Positions 5,919 to 7,140 of a stretch of 7,140 bases of DNA are shown here, in pieces. How positions within the stretch are numbered: position 1 is the first letter of the stretch; each line of letters begins with the position of its first letter. The translations under genes and the position numbers were made by a program. The DNA is from an uncultured Clostridia bacterium (GTDB lineage Bacteria > Bacillota > Clostridia > Christensenellales > Pumilibacteraceae). The notes beneath the pieces are model-generated. The model worked only from the letters and a program-made list of their open reading frames with translations, searched no databases and was not told the origin of the DNA. The DNA lies in NCBI GenBank assembly GCA_947627075.1, contig CANQUR010000082.1:1-7140 (forward strand), given 5' to 3'.

Positions 5919-7140
5919 ACTTACTTGCCTTGGGGTCAAACGCATCGCGCAAACCGTCGCCGATAAAGTTGAACGCAAGCACGGCAAGGACTATCAATAC
6001 GCCGGCAGGCATCCAAATATTGGGATAGTTTCTCATGATTTCGTTTTCTTGCGCAACGCTTATCATCGTACCCCAAGTTGCATTGGATATATCCAGACCG
6101 AGTCCGAGATAGCTCAATGTCGATTCGGTAAGAATGATACCGCCGAGTCCGAGAGTCATTTGCACGATAAGCTGAGGCATGACGTTCGGAACAAGGTGTT
6201 TGATTATCTTACGCGATGTACTGAGTCCCAGCGCTTCGGCAGCAACCATGTACTCCTGCTCACGAAGGAAGAGGATCTGTCCACGCACGACGCGCGCGAT
6301 TCCCGCCCATCCGAGCAAGGTAAGGAAGCCCATGGTGATATACAGTTTTGCCGGACCATCGATGCCTGCACCGTTAAGCAACTCGCTCAAAATGAGGAGC
6401 AACGGTATTTGCGGTATGCAACCGAAGATATCGACGATACGCATTATCAATTGGTCTACCCATCTGCCAAAATATCCCGCAAGACCGCCGAACAATACGC
6501 CGAGCAAGGTCTCGAGTATGACGACGACGAAACCTATCGTAAGCGAAATTCTGCCGCCGTACATAAGACGCGTGAACACATCATATCCGAGCTTATCGGT
6601 TCCGAGCCAATGAGCGCCGCTTATGGGAGCATATGTGTTGTCCGTTTTTTGCGTCCAAGAATACTCATAATATTGAATATCCTCATAGAATTCATTTGTG
6701 ATCACAAGGCTTCTGTTGCTTTCGCGATCTTCTTCCTTTGTACTCGGAGTGCTTTCATCGACTACCTTGAAGTATACGGTAACGCCGTTATCATCGACGT
6801 AATATCCGTGTTGAGCTTCGGCGTCATATGTAATGCCGCTTTTTACTTCGCCCGTAGTCGTGCCGTCTACGAAAATATCTTTTTTGTCTATTTCGCGTTG
6901 CCATACGTTCGACTCATAGGTCTTTTCTATTTCGTCGGGAGCGTTATGATCGGCTTCGGCTTCGCCCCAAGGCGAAAACAACGGTCCGAGAAACGCAAAG
7001 ACAAACAAAACTATCAAAGTTATCAAACCTACCATCGAAAGGCGCGAACGGAAAAATCTTTTCGCGACCAATTTTCCGGGTGAAACTATTCTTACGCTGT
7101 CGGCAAGCGATTCCTCTTGTTCGTTATCCGCTTTCAAATT
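5917..7140 (-). CDS. oppC: Oligopeptide/dipeptide ABC transporter permease, OppC/DppC type (5' end open)
   Basis: This is one of the two pore subunits of the peptide importer in the cytoplasmic membrane. Numbered from the TTG at 7135-7137 it has 406 residues. That TTG may be internal, because the frame stays open to the window edge (the previous codon is AAT) and no ribosome binding site can be seen. The first membrane helix is at about 34-54. The family motif HWLGTDKLGYDVFTRL lies at 176-191, and further helices at about 198-222, 236-254, 264-285, 320-340 and 374-394. The cytoplasmic EAA loop that docks on the ATPases is at about 295-317 (AAEALG, His314, Pro317). The C-terminus FNFIGDGLRDAFDP (389-402) is typical of OppC/DppC. 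The family is usually near 300 residues; the excess lies in the first outer loop (about 58-172), which is acidic and tyrosine-rich. It is followed after 11 bases by oppD. Confidence 0.94.
   Translation of the reverse strand, partial: NLKADNEQEESLADSVRIVSPGKLVAKRFFRSRLSMVGLITLIVLFVFAFLGPLFSPWGEAEADHNAPDEIEKTYESNVWQREIDKKDIFVDGTTTGEVKSGITYDAEAQHGYYVDDNGVTVYFKVVDESTPSTKEEDRESNRSLVITNEFYEDIQYYEYSWTQKTDNTYAPISGAHWLGTDKLGYDVFTRLMYGGRISLTIGFVVVILETLLGVLFGGLAGYFGRWVDQLIMRIVDIFGCIPQIPLLLILSELLNGAGIDGPAKLYITMGFLTLLGWAGIARVVRGQILFLREQEYMVAAEALGLSTSRKIIKHLVPNVMPQLIVQMTLGLGGIILTESTLSYLGLGLDISNATWGTMISVAQENEIMRNYPNIWMPAGVLIVLAVLAFNFIGDGLRDAFDPKASK

Noticed and set aside
6049..7083. Long open frame on the plus strand opposite oppC
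   Set aside because: It is antisense to a clear OppC permease. Its product is compositionally odd (many Arg, His and Tyr scattered) and no promoter or ribosome binding site supports it.
1..7140. CRISPR arrays, tRNA or rRNA genes, insertion sequences, attachment sites
   Set aside because: No direct-repeat arrays, cloverleaf-like segments, transposase motifs or terminal inverted repeats were seen. The window is ordinary chromosomal gene content apart from the unusual OppD.

Overview
The window reads almost entirely on the minus strand. It looks like chromosomal DNA from a member of the Bacillota, probably an uncultured Clostridia-type lineage. The support is moderate GC, strong AGGAGG-type ribosome binding sites, near-perfect sigma-A-type promoters, short A/T-rich intergenic gaps and classical hairpin-plus-U-tract terminators. 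The lineage is an inference from style, since no marker here fixes a species.

In the direction of transcription (right to left), positions 7140-2242 hold the distal part of an oligopeptide/dipeptide ABC importer operon. It runs from an OppC-type permease (start at or beyond the window edge) to an unusually large OppD-type ATPase of 892 residues and then an OppF-type ATPase. The genes are tightly coupled: the oppC stop codon lies inside the oppD ribosome binding site, and oppD overlaps oppF by 14 bases. The operon ends at a strong terminator at about 2195-2223. The OppA binding protein and OppB permease would be expected to the right, outside the window.

Next comes an 86-residue basic, C-terminally membrane-anchored protein of unknown function with its own promoter. 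It is followed by asnS (asparaginyl-tRNA synthetase), which has a consensus TTGACA-17-TATAAT promoter, a leader of only about 22 bases with no room for a T-box, and its own terminator at 328-360. The leftmost 330 bases are A/T-rich and mostly non-coding. At the extreme left edge a sigma-A-like promoter precedes what may be the first 13 codons of another minus-strand gene.

The most notable item is the OppD-type protein. Before its ATPase it carries about 405 residues forming some 12 membrane segments, arranged as three related four-helix units. A basic linker joins this region to a complete nucleotide-binding domain, and that domain itself holds a roughly 75-residue insert with five D-x-(N/S)-G turns. 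The OppC partner also has an enlarged extracytoplasmic loop. Together these suggest an elaborated peptide importer with an additional membrane module of unknown role. The core importer function is well supported, while the role of the additions is unknown.
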